A DNA stretch of 64,000 nt, taken from positions 62,001-126,000 of the forward strand of contig JAANDG010000010.1 in NCBI GenBank assembly GCA_036852015.1, read 5' to 3'. Numbering within the stretch: position 1 is the stretch's first letter; each line of letters opens with the position of its first letter. Origin of the DNA: Pelodera strongyloides (Eukaryota; Nematoda; Chromadorea; Rhabditida; Rhabditidae). Below, piece by piece: positions 13,176 through 24,000 of this stretch. The notes under the pieces are model-generated. The model was not told where the DNA came from and ran no database searches. It was given only the letters and a program-made list of their open reading frames with translations. Position numbers and translations under genes: made by a program.

Positions 13176-13406
13176 GAGAGAGAGAGAAATTCAGAGAGAC
13201 ACATCTTCAAAACCTACCCTCCTTAATTCATGTCTCCCATCTTACCTCTCCCATTCCAGGTTCTCGATGAAATAGAAAATTGTCGGGTTGGCTTCGATAA
13301 ATTCAAAACCTCCGAGTGTAAGACCCAATGGTTATGCAGAGCACAAATGAAGAGCGTCAATGATAGCGAATGGATAGAAGCAGTTAACAGCTGGGTTGTC
13401 GGTTAA
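6573..13406 (+). CDS. GT92 (DUF23) family glycosyltransferase, type II membrane protein, 14 exons
   Basis: Exons, all phase-consistent: 6573-6692, 7358-7589, 7937-8029, 8129-8188, 8758-8885, 9289-9383, 9592-9700, 9977-10054, 10819-10944, 11166-11267, 12090-12215, 12530-12630, 12842-12956, 13260-13406, giving 543 residues. Residues 1-13 are a short basic cytosolic tail, 14-32 one hydrophobic anchor, and the rest is lumenal, the layout of a Golgi glycosyltransferase. Family landmarks seen: LAVCLQPIY before residue 211, WIAHGATLFLIYVQTV at 213-228, YVVSSDLDE ending at 305 (a DxD-type metal/sugar-nucleotide site), a PELVHRTHVHSV block near 386-397, and a Cys-rich tail. GT92 in nematodes includes galactosyltransferases acting on N-glycan core fucose; the substrate here is unknown. 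The ATG at 6573 was chosen because it reads straight into the anchor. The stop codon overlaps the TTAA end of a MITE. Confidence 0.82.
7205..7312. repeat. Dispersed GCCGAAACC / TTTGGTGACC repeat (copy 2, in GT92 intron 1)
   Basis: Shares ATAATTGCCGAAACCACA, CGTTGGCCC and CCGTCACCAAATGGG with 1596-1835. It is shorter, so either truncated or internally deleted. Confidence 0.5.
7776..7874. repeat. GA microsatellite in GT92 intron 2
   Basis: An almost pure (GA)n tract with minor CA interruptions, inside the intron between the second and third exons. Confidence 0.95.
8523..8738. repeat. Dispersed TTTGGTGACC repeat (copy 3), just before GT92 exon 5
   Basis: An inverted relative of 1596-1835: it starts AAATGGGTGAACCATTTGG and ends GGTTTCGGCAATTATTTAG. 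It lies in intron 4 and ends about 19 bases before the acceptor at 8757. Confidence 0.55.
9172..9271. mobile_element. Half copy of TTAA MITE family 1 in GT92 intron 5
   Basis: Only the right half is present (AATCGAGCTAAATTCGAGC ... CCGGCCGCTATTTCGCTT). It ends 17 bases before the acceptor of exon 6. The open frame 9131-9340 runs through it and is not coding. Confidence 0.75.
11440..11580. repeat. Dispersed repeat shared with BTB gene 3
   Basis: The block CGTGATCCCTCTCTTTCTC ... GAGGCTGGGAGCATACTCCC recurs almost unchanged at about 54920-54980 (intron 3 of the third BTB gene). It has no TTAA ends and its class is unknown. Confidence 0.55.
11651..12068. mobile_element. TTAA palindromic MITE, family 2, in GT92 intron 10
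   Basis: A 418-bp near-perfect palindrome with ends TTAAAGGGTCAGGCCCATTT and its inverse, flanked by TTAA. It ends 21 bases before the acceptor of exon 11. The arms match so well (for example GTCATTTGAAATGGGCC) that it is probably a young insertion. Confidence 0.9.
13010..13190. repeat. GA microsatellite in GT92 intron 13
   Basis: A (GA)n-rich tract with a pure run at about 13117-13171. The 111-residue open frame over it is translated microsatellite. Confidence 0.95.
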
Positions 13407-13531
13407 AGCGGCAATACACATGGTTCTGGAACATATGCTAGACAAAAAATCCCTCCTGTGCCCTTCCGGTATAGACGGACACCGAAATTTGTATAGCATG
13501 CGTATAAAAACCACGTGCCTTATCGCTTTAT
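13403..13531. mobile_element. Decayed TTAA MITE inserted at the GT92 stop codon
   Basis: The left end TTAAAGCGGCAATACACATGG and right end CCACGTGCCTTATCGCTTTAT are imperfect inverted copies, close to the family-8 element at 36144. The left TTAA contains the TAA stop of the glycosyltransferase, so the insertion kept the stop codon. Confidence 0.6.
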
Positions 13532-14540
13532 GCCGTATTTGGCAAAGGAAGACCACCAGCCTCCAACGTCATGATCCAGTATAATCAACGATTATGATTG
13601 TGATGCAATCAATAACGTTCCGTTCCGCCCTAGAATGGCTACCAATCGACATAACCAAAGCCGCCAGGAACTTATACGAAGCGTAGTTCCATATGAAAAT
13701 CTTTTTCTCAACCTTAGTGAGCTGCTAACTCAACCCCTCACAACTTACAATTAGAAATCCTTGTTCGTGCATTAATTTACCCACAATACTTTAGCATCTA
13801 CGAGTAATGTACATAATACGGGTCACTAGACAAGTTACATGAATTCATATCTTCCCTACATTAAATCACTTTCATGATATACAAAATCAAGTTTGCATAA
13901 GTTTAGATTTCGAATGTTGTTAGATACTATTTTGTCACATTTTACATAAACTAAGCTCGCCGACTGTAGTTTGCATACGGCTTTTGGTTACTTTCTTTGA
14001 ACTGGAAAAATTTAGAGACATTCATTTTTCTATCGAACATTTGTTTTGCTGCATCTTATTTTACAGTACATTTTTCCGGGTCTTTTTTGCCTTAATTCTT
14101 TTACATTATTATGCATAAATCCTTGATGTTTAAACTCCACACTGAATAACAACCAACCACGCAATAAACAAATAATGATGTTCAAAAAAATCTTTATACC
14201 TGACACCGCGAAGATAGTGCAAGTGAATAAATTATATCATACAACTTGAAACAATATCAAAAACTATACATATAGCATTTACATACACTACTTACCAACT
14301 CTATCCCATGATGGCTGATACAATAGATTCAAAACAATTCATATCACTCCCTAAAAAAACTAGAGGAAAAATAGTGAGCGGGTTAAAACAACTAAACCTT
14401 TCAGACTTGAGATCAATTAGTAAATATGCAAAACAATTAATTACTAATTACATATTATTAACTAACAAATGTGTATGTTTGTTGTGAGGATTCACGTTAA
14501 GCTCAATGCAACACCTGACGGTTGCAGGCAAAACAGAACA
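13532..14540. other. Intergenic stretch between convergent genes, no gene seen
   Basis: AT-rich sequence between the 3' ends of the + strand glycosyltransferase and the - strand integrase-derived gene. No coding exon, repeat or RNA gene is recognised in it. Confidence 0.6.
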
Positions 14541-14610
14541 GCCACTAGGATTCGAACCCGCAACCTCTCGCTCGCCAGTATAACGCGTTACCTATTGCGC
14601 CACTCAGGCT
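14541..14610 (-). repeat. tRNA-like sequence with intact A and B boxes (tRNA pseudogene or SINE head)
   Basis: Read on the minus strand it has TGGCGCAATAGG (box A) and GGTTCGAATCC (box B) at normal tRNA spacing. The acceptor stem pairs only at three positions and the anticodon stem does not pair, so a working tRNA is unlikely. It directly abuts the terminal coding exon of the integrase-derived gene. Confidence 0.65.
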
Positions 14611-17600
14611 TAATTATAATTCGGCGAACTTCGGTATGACCTGTCAGATGTTTGTCCACGTCCTCCTCTTTGCTCCTCCAACTGTTTGAGCCAATAAGTT
14701 TTCTGTAACAACAATACCTCTTCTTGCAGTTCGAGTACCTAAAAGTGACACGATCATAAAGTAAAAATCACACAACGTCCCTCGCATACCTAACAATCAT
14801 AGAAATCACAATGTTACCTTCTCTCTCTCCCTTCCTCTCTCTCCCTCTCTCTCTCTCTCTCTCCCTCTCTCTCTCTTCAACTGTATTTTACATGTAAAAT
14901 AACCAGCACAAAAACCAACCTTCATTTGTTTCTGTATGACAAGTGGATGTTTTGAAGGGTCACCAGTGTCCTCAAGACTCTGATCGCTCCTGAAAGACAA
15001 ATACACAGTAAACACTAAAGTTTCAAATACAAAACAGTTTAAAGCGGAATAACAGCCGGTTTTGAATGTTCGGCGCTGTATTCCCATGTTGTTATGCAAA
15101 CCACTGTGCAAAAATGGCAGAAAATTTGCATACTACACATGGACGAGGTGAAATAAAGGCCAAGATTCATAGGCCATAAGGACCCACCACTTCAAGTCGT
15201 ATTCCTCAGTATAACTTCCACCATCATCAGATCTTGCTACTGCAGAGTGCCGAGCTTTCCGAGATCCCTGAAAAAGCACACATAAAATCGAAAAGAAGTT
15301 AGTATTATTATTGCTAAAAAAAAAGTAGCCTAAATACACTGTTCAGCCAGCCGTCGGTTGTTGTTTTCAGTTAGTTCCCGCCAACGGCAAGGAACAGAGA
15401 ATACAAAATTATGTGTTGTTTCATCAACATTATTTTCGTGATTAACTTCTGTGGGATATACATATATGTGCTCCGCTGGTACAAATACTTTCCGTTTTCC
15501 GTTTACGAAATGAACTAAAAAGTTCATCATCTCACACGGCGATGCGCTCAATGAATCTGCTCAAAAAAAACGTATTCACAATTCAATGAATAGCGCAAAG
15601 CCCAGAAATTCACACAAATAACACTCACGTCATCACAACGCGTTGGGACCTCGTCATTCATTCTCCTCTTTGTTGCATTTCGACGACTTTGAGTCGATTC
15701 ATCCGGTTGATCTATGCCTTGGCACTAAAAAAGTTTTTATAAAACAAGGAAGTAAAAATACAGTAAGCTACAGCGGAACTTGCGGAGACCATCACCGTCG
15801 TGCATTACAGTAAGATATCAGCGGTAGTTGAGACCACCCACACTGCTAATAGTACAGTAAAATATCAGCGGTATTGGTATTTGAGACCACCCACATTGCT
15901 AATAGTACAGTAAGATATCAGCGGTATTTGAGACCACCCACGTTGCTAATAGTACAGTAAGACATCAGCGGTATTTGAGACGACACACGGATTTATATCA
16001 ACATTTTGTAGGCCACACACGTTGCGAATAGTACATTAAGAAAACTGCGATATTTGAGACCACCCACGTTGCTAATAGTACAGTAAGAGTAAGAAATCGG
16101 TTGAATCTAAGACCACACACGATGCCAAGAAAACCCCGTGATATTTTAGATGTGGATATTTACGGACCACCCGCAGTAATTTCTTTAATTAGTTTGATTG
16201 TATCCCATTGGTCCTAATAAGGATTTGAACATAAAAAATACTTACCACTTGGTTGCGAGTGATTGGCTTCCTGTCAACCTTCGTGCATAAAAAGGAGGGT
16301 TCCGCTGGCGGCAAACTATCGTCCCCAGAAAATGAGCTCGTTGAGGGTTGAAGCAAGGCTAAAATACAAGAAATACAAAACCTTTTCCCCTATTGTTTAA
16401 AATATCCGCAAATTCGAACATTCGTGGTGAAAGAAATATTCACACATGTGGGGCTTTTTAACATAACACAATGGTAGTCACAGTGGTCATATAAAAACAC
16501 CATGGTTCCTTGAACAACTGTTCAAATTTCTTAACATAATAAAAGCTTCTTTTACAGTCCATCATCGTGTTCCGATGTTCCTACACTTCCAAGATTCAGC
16601 TATTGTAAACCCACTTACCATCCTGTAAAGTTATCGGTTGCGGTAGGATCCGAGCAGTTCTCGATGCGCTGTTTACCGAAGACGAGGCCGTAATTCCATT
16701 ACTTGAAGACACCTCCTTAACGGGGCATATCGATGGAGCCACAGGAACAGAATGCGTCACGCTCACAATGTTATTTCCACTCGGTGCAGAACCTAAATTG
16801 TACGGATAAGGGGGAAAACACGGACGGATAACTTCATGTTTCATGCTTTCCTGATAGCCGAATCTACCAATAGGTACGATAATTGATAGTATCTGTCCAC
16901 CAAGTTACAAAATAACTTCAAAGCAAGAACTGACGAAAAAAACCCATGAAAACACAGATAGATACAAAGGCAAGAAAGCCATCTTCATTAAACAAACATC
17001 TATCTAGTCTACTTTACTTTCCTTACCGCTACATTAATATTACCAGCGATACTATCATAATTTGAAAAACACAAGGACCCCTGTTTTACTATTGTATACT
17101 ACACTAAGGGTCCTTTCAAGCCTTATTGAAATCAGTTCACACCTTCCGCCGTATCAAAATCGAACCATTACATATTAATATGTATAAATACGGTGTTGTT
17201 ATCCAATAAAAAACAAACAAACTGACAATGTCCATTCGACATGCTATCACCCCTTCGGTCGTGTTCCGCTTCTCGGTAGTCAGACACTTCAACCTTGATC
17301 GCATTACTCACAGATGGTACGTTGTACGAATGCGTGTACACCATCCTACAAACTTTCGATTTACAATTCAAACTAAAAAAATAAAAGCGTGGAAACCCCC
17401 AGGAAAAGGTATGCATCAATACCAAACAATACCCGTAAGCTATAATATCCGGGATAGCAAAGCTCCCACTAACACCAAAGCCCTGACCGCAATTGAGTGC
17501 AATTTTAATGACTAAAAGGAATAACAAACAAAGTGTCTAAGATTATCGATCGGTCGCAGACCCGCAGAACACATAACGTAATCAGTACTTACCCTTCTCC

Positions 17601-20600
17601 ATCAATCACATCCATGCTATCCGATATCTCCTCCTCGTGTATCACCATATCTTCCAACATATAACCGGTGCCATCTTCTAATACGTATTCCACTGCTTCA
17701 TCAGTTGCGCAAATCTCGTCCTGCAAAAACGTCGCTCTCTATGGGCACCTTGTTTACTAATTCTAATTTGATTCTATTTGTTCAACATGCTATTTTGTAA
17801 ACACGTAAACAGCAGTCAAATTCCTGAAATACAAACGAAACTAAGGAACTTAAAACGTCTTTTTTTTTAACTAAATCATAGCACGTCACGTTAGCGCGCG
17901 ACCTTATCACATGATAGGGTAAGTTCAAGACAGTGTTTTCATCACTACACACCTGGCTCTCCTCCACCTCTTGCGAACCATGAGCATGAGCTCCACCTTG
18001 ACCTGATCGCTCTCCCTGCTCCTCTTCACCCTCTCCTTGTGTTGTGATAAACTCCCTAATATCCAAACATAATCTCTCGGACAATGCCACTTCTTCATTG
18101 GAGAGAAAGACGGAGCTCGATATCGACTCAGCGCGATACCCATCTAAACTTATAAAATAAATAACGCAATTTACTAGCGGAGTATCAAATACATAAATAT
18201 ATTACGCACTTGTAAGAGTCTACTAGTTGGTATTGCAAAACCAACAAGGAATCTCCAGAGGCCACATTCAACCGTCCCCATACCTTTCTCTGAGTGTCGC
18301 ACACTAGAATTCTATTTTCTGAACCCGGGGAATATTTACCCGAGGTAATCGAAGTGGTGAACATGACCTCACCTCAGAGCACCAGACCCGCTGAGCTGAC
18401 GCCACAACTCCAATCATATAATTTCTTATTTTAACTCTAATACATATACATACCCTACACACTGTGCTCAAACGTAATTCAATAAGAATTTCAATAAGAA
18501 TGCATCCATATAAAAGATACACTTACATACACATTATATAAACCCCTACCTGAATCAATAAACACTGGTACGACTTGAAGAGACGCGTTCTCTTTCCGTA
18601 TCCGCTCACAAACAGCGCATTCACTGATGAACTTGGTCACATCTCGTCTGATACCGCGCCAGTATAACCGTCGGCTAACGGCACTAGTTCTGAAATGGTG
18701 GATCATTAAAGCAGTATTGTACCTAGTTTGGGAAATTTCATATGAAACGCATATCCTACGTATTCTATGCAAATTTTTGCCCGTCCGAAGCTTCCGGCAC
18801 AAAGTTACATAGTATATCATACAAATTCCCAAAAAAGATTCAATACCGCTTTAAGGTTCAAAGCTAGGACTATCCTTCTGTCCTTCAATCCCAGCTTTTA
18901 TCAATTTAATATAGTTGAAATCAGTGGAGGAATAAAATTGAAAACAGAAACAATAATATGCGGATGAAAAATCGTAGGTTTAAGCCCTTAAACACCAAAT
19001 TTATATAAACAACTACAACATACGTCGCTTCGATTACATACTAAATGAACAGCGCATTCAAATACCCATTACGAAATGGCGTTGCACATGCACACGTATC
19101 TCGCAAAGTCTAAAAAAGGATAACTTACGTAAATTTCTGTCCAGCGTGCCCGTGCATCGTATGCAGTAGTTTGATGGCCGTTTTCACTTCGCCTCTTCGG
19201 ACAACAACGCGCGCCTAGAGCAAAATGTGAAATTCCAATAAAGAAACTTATAGGCATATGATCTAATCCTTGATAAAAACCTCAAACTCGAGTGTTTGAA
19301 CCTAGTCGAATAGTGTTATTAACTGTCCCTGAGTTTTCTAACCACGGACAATAGTAAACAATGCCTTAATTGTCAATATCCATATTTTGTTAATTTCTAA
19401 GCATATAGTCGTATGACGTAATCGACAATGTTTCAATTAGCAGACAAACATACTGTTGCTAGGATTTTCCTCGTTGTCTTATTGACGTCATTCTCATCTC
19501 AACTCTTTTCTAATAATATAAAACCTGGGAAGATCGGGAGCTTCATTAGCTATTTGAAAGTTCCGTTATGGTACACGATTACGATTACATTTTAGTAGTG
19601 AATATCGATATCGAAAGTAAATCAAATCGTGCCAATCACCCATTCAATAAAACATAAATGATTGCAATGGCTGTACCTAAAGAACAATAAAAAAACACCA
19701 ACCACTTCTCTCCTCTGTCCAACGTAGATCAACTTGTTCGAATGAAACAGTTCAAAGTGATCGCACTTTTTCCTGGAAAAGAAAAATGCAAAATAACCAA
19801 CAAAGTAATAAAAACATCACTCATCACTCAGTACCATGTCCAAACATTCACCTATACGGTATGACCCGGTACAGTACGGTACAATTTCAGTTTATTAAAT
19901 ACAGAATATCGACACGTCAACAAAGCACAAGTGCAACACATCTTGCAAATAACCTAACCTAACTAATCTAAAGAAGAAATGAAGAAAGAAAAACGAGAAG
20001 CAGCGAATCAGAGATATAGAGAGTACATCAACATCAAGCATATTACGCAACTATCTACAACATCTAACGTATGATACATTGAAATATATTTAGTGCAATT
20101 TCTGCACTATACTGGCCAAGTTCAAACGTCAAACTGGTCAAAGCATAAAAACCAATAACTTACTTGAAACTATTGTAAGCGTTCCTCGTTTCCCTAACGT
20201 CCAGAAAATCGGGGTAGTCACCTGAAAAGCACAATAAAGCGTTAGAGTTAGATCCAATGAGATAACAAGTAACTACATAACACAAGCAACAATCAGTTAC
20301 AAAGCACAAAGAGCTCCAGTTCCAGGTCTAGGCTATATAGGTCATTCAACTAAACCCTTTGTGACGTAGTAAATTATTATAACCGAAAGTCGAATCAATA
20401 GGAATAGGCAAAACGCCCTACAGTCCTAAAGTAAGCCAGTTATATCATACAACAATTACTATCGATTGAGATTATGTCTGTAGTAAGCAAATTTCAGTTT
20501 CTAAAAACACTAAGTTCTCAAAATGTCTTTGAAACAAAAACTCACCCGTTATCTTGTAATTGAGAATGGCGTCGTAAAGTACCGGATGCATTCCTCCATA

Positions 20601-20648
20601 TCCATCGTCGCCCGGCACACCATCATTCATAAAGTCAGATAACAACAT
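14610..20648 (-). CDS. Domesticated retroelement-integrase zinc-finger (H2C2) protein, 13 exons, no catalytic core
   Basis: Exons in transcript order: 20648-20546, 20221-20164, 19772-19703, 19214-19129, 18689-18550, 18143-17953, 17720-17593, 16863-16619, 16358-16246, 15724-15629, 15267-15188, 14989-14920, 14738-14610; phases agree and give 502 residues. Residues about 35-133 match the N-terminal region of gypsy/Ginger-type integrases: DYPDFLDVRETRNAY, FELFHSNKLIYVG, VVVRRGEV, then an HHCC zinc finger with H95, H100, C130 and C133 and the RLYWRGIRRDV core. No DDE catalytic domain follows; instead there is an acidic stretch (residues 217-258), a Ser/Pro-rich stretch and a C-terminal coiled coil (LELQEEVLLLQ). 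Thirteen introns and the absence of a transposon frame argue for a host gene. The ATG at 20648 lies 8 bases after TTGTTTCAG, a probable trans-splice site about 0.36 kb behind TSEN34 on the same strand, so a shared operon is possible. Confidence 0.72.
14816..14876. repeat. CT microsatellite
   Basis: (CT)n tract with occasional CC steps, in the last intron of the integrase-derived gene. Confidence 0.95.
15804..16130. repeat. 47-bp minisatellite, about six units
   Basis: Tandem units of the form CAGTAAGATATCAGCGG...GAGACCACCCACGTTGC...TAATAGTA. The fourth unit carries a longer insert and the last is diverged. It fills an intron of the integrase-derived gene and is not coding. Confidence 0.9.
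18706..18854. mobile_element. TTAA MITE, family 7 (AGCAGTATTGTACC)
   Basis: Ends TTAAAGCAGTATTGTACC and CAATACCGCTTTAA, 149 bp, in the intron before the zinc-finger exon of the integrase-derived gene. It lies 16 bases upstream of that acceptor (transcript sense). A related left end starts the composite element at 46707. Confidence 0.75.
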
Positions 20649-21018
20649 CTGATAAACTGAAACAATAAAATAAATTAAAATATAGAACCCGAAAGTCAAT
20701 CAAAGGAACGGGACAACAACAACTTCAAATCAATATCGAAAACCATTACAAATAAACACAGTACACAGTGCCCTAGAGAATTTGGGCTCGATTTTTCAAA
20801 TATATGTAAAAAAAGAATCAATGAAACAGCGCAAACCGCCTAACCGACAGACGGTTACAGTATATGTATGCAAATATGCAAAAATCATGAAAAAAAAACT
20901 CATAACAATAAGCAAAAAGACTCCAATAAAAGATATCACAGGAGTAAGAAATCCCATTTCCAACTAATATAGTACCACAAAGAATTACCGAATAGTTTTA
21001 TTATAACGAACGACATAG

Positions 21019-24000
21019 CTATCTCTTAGTGACCAGTGATGAAAGAACATCCTCCTGTCCTGTGAACCTAAATAAGAAAGCATTAAGTTACGACCCCGTA
21101 ATTATACTGTATCCGTGGCTGCGTGGTAAGTGATTACTAAACTCCAGAAATACAAGCAGATGTAAGATGTAACAATCACACATCTATCCTTACGTAACTG
21201 CGTATGTAATTTCGTAAATGCATAGGGGTTAAGTACTAGTCGTACACAACTTTCCTTACTTAAACTTAAATTAAAACTTAAATCTTAAGTCCACAACCAA
21301 CCTCTGTACAATTGTATACTGCGGCGCATACGAGTCTGGTGCCGTTTTTGCTAACAAAAGCGCCTTTTTCGTTTGAGAAGATACCCGTCTCAGAGCATCA
21401 ATGTGAGAAGGAGAACATTTATTCACACCAACACAATGTAACATCCACGAGGCGTGCACTTCGTCGGGAGGACCTGAACAGGTTAGACTAGACTCAAGGA
21501 TATGTAAAGTGGTTCAATTTAAGCGAACACTTTCACGTGTTTGAAATACGCAGTCCAAACCGTTCCCTGGTACATTTACATAAAAAAATTATGATATTGA
21601 AGTTTATTTCTCTAAGAGATAAATAAAAATAGCATTCTTCGTTTCATTGCACAACAACTGAACATTTCAGCATATCACCATTTCGAGTTTTCATTAAAAA
21701 AGGATGTTTCAAATACAATACTTAGTAACTACGATGGGTTCAACAATAGTTCCAACAGAAAAAAACGTCGAGCTTCCACAAAGTAAAGTAGATACAAACG
21801 CAATATTCTACATCCCACAAGCACGTCGGTCGAATAAATTATCAAAGAGGTCCTATGAAATCATTCATGCTATGTCTTTCCATTTATCTTGTAAACGCCC
21901 GCGAGTGTTTTCTAAGTTGATTTCTCTTTTCATATCACTTGAAGCCACCTTGGGGCCGGCAACACCGTAAGGTGAGCGATCAGAAATTGCACCTCATGGG
22001 TAAAGAAGTATGGTGAATAAGAGTAAAACATGTTTGTAAAAAATTCTGCGGTCGTCTGGGAATGGGAATATGTTCCCACGTGCTTTAAATAAAAAAGGTG
22101 CATGTGACAGGCTTCCTGAAGCTTAAAATCACCGGTCCTGTAGTGTAGGAGGTGCGCTCTACCACACGGCTATGATGACCAGGGTTCAATTCCACCCCAT
22201 GAAATTTTTTTTTGCACATTTTTCAAAATTCCCGAATAATTTTATTTTCAAAATAAAGACTGTTTTGCATGCAATTTTTGTCTATAGAGGTTTCTTCCAT
22301 AACAAGAAACAGCTTTGTATACTGTATTTGTATAACAGCTCGTGTAGGATGTTTGCAATCCTACTTGCTAGCCTTTTTTCGAAGCGGGTAGGTTCATTGT
22401 CCACAGATGGTAGACCGAAATCTTAAACCAAAATAGAAATCACTCGACAAGGATCAAGCATTGTAAAGAATCACAGAAAAAAAATGAGAAAATGAAAAGA
22501 AATATGCGGAAACACAATAATAATGGAATCACGATAAAGATACGTTTGTAAAATTCCCTTTGCAGACAAAAATTGCATGCAAAACAGTCTTTATTTTGAA
22601 AATAAAATTATTCGGGAATTTTGAAAAATGTGCAAAAAAAAATTTCATGGGGTGGAATTGAACCCTGGTCATCATAGCCGTGTGGTAGAGCGCACCTCCT
22701 ACACTACAGGACCGGTGATTTTAAGCTTCAGGAAGCCTGTCACATGCACCTTTTTTATTTAAAGCACGTGGGAACATATTCCCATTCCCAGACGACCGCA
22801 GAATTTTTTACAAACATGTTTTACTCTTATTCACCATACTTCTTTACCCATGAGGTGCAATTTCTGATCGCTCACCTTACGGTGTTGCCGGCCCCTTGTT
22901 AGTATTATAACTTATTATAAAAATAATAAACGAACAACCAAAAAGTCTCACCTGCATAGACAAGAAAGTGACATCCATATTTGATGCCGTTGCTCACGAA
23001 GAAACCCTTCAGCCAAAGATCGTGCACAACTTTCTTCCGTTCCAAAAACATTGCACAATCGGGAAATAATTCACGTTCAGGAATATTATTTGTGACTGGG
23101 TAGTCGCCCTCTGAAAGGAAAATTAATTAATCTATGTGAATTTAAAAACAACAAGCACCGTTCTACGTTTTCATCTACTAGCTGTAGTAGTACAGAAACT
23201 TGTAGTTTTAATATTTAAATTTACAGAAACGAAAAGGGCTTAAAGGGACAGGCCCATCAAAATAAACCTACATTTACGATACGTTCATAATGACTATCAA
23301 GCATTTTTATTACAATATATACAAACTAAATTTCACCATTATTTGCCCTAGACAACTTTTTTTCCAATGCGCTCTGCTCAAATGTATACCATAAAACTGC
23401 AGATTTCAAAGCTATATATGCAAATTTTAATCGCATTATAATTTCACGATAAATTTGCATTGACGACAAGGATATTTGCGGCTCTACGGTATACATTTGA
23501 GCAGAGCGCATCGGAAAAAAGTTTTCAATGGCAAATAAATGTGAAATTTAGTTTGTATATATTGTAATAAAAATGCTTGATAGTCACTATGGACGTATCG
23601 TAAGTATAGGTTTACTTTGATGGGCCTGTCCCTTTAAGGTTTCGCATATGACGCATTAGAAAGAAGAATGCAAGCGCCATGACAACTTCATTTCTTCATT
23701 ACCACTTTTGAACCAAAAGTGAATACCTGCATAAAACTGCACACTTTCTTGTTTCGTAACTTGTTTCTTGTCATTTTTCTTCAATTCCTCATATACTAGA
23801 AGTATCTCACCGCGGTTTACCTGCAATGCGTAATAGCTAATATCAGTACATTTGACGGAATAGATAATAGATTAGATTACACATAAATAAACAACGATTA
23901 TATTTATATCTATCAGTTACCGTTTACATTACTATTTATCTTCCATAATATAATCTCATTTCATACTTTCTTATACGGGCACACAAACAGCCCATTTCAA

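Noticed and set aside
14541..14610. Functional tRNA gene on the minus strand
   Set aside because: Boxes A and B are intact, but the acceptor and anticodon stems do not pair, so it is more likely a SINE head or pseudogene.
15330..15551. 73-codon minus-strand open frame preceded by a plausible acceptor (TTTTTTTGAGCAG)
   Set aside because: Its frame does not fit either neighbour. Joining 15629 directly to 15267 keeps phase through to the final stop, so it was left as intron, though an alternative exon is not excluded.
15804..16130. CRISPR-like array
   Set aside because: The 47-bp units are directly abutting with no unique spacers, and the host is eukaryotic; this is a minisatellite.
21271..21301. 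TSEN34 ending by read-through at 21271
   Set aside because: A GTTGGT donor, used in two other exons of this gene, joins in phase to the exon at 21067-21019. Read-through is possible but less likely.
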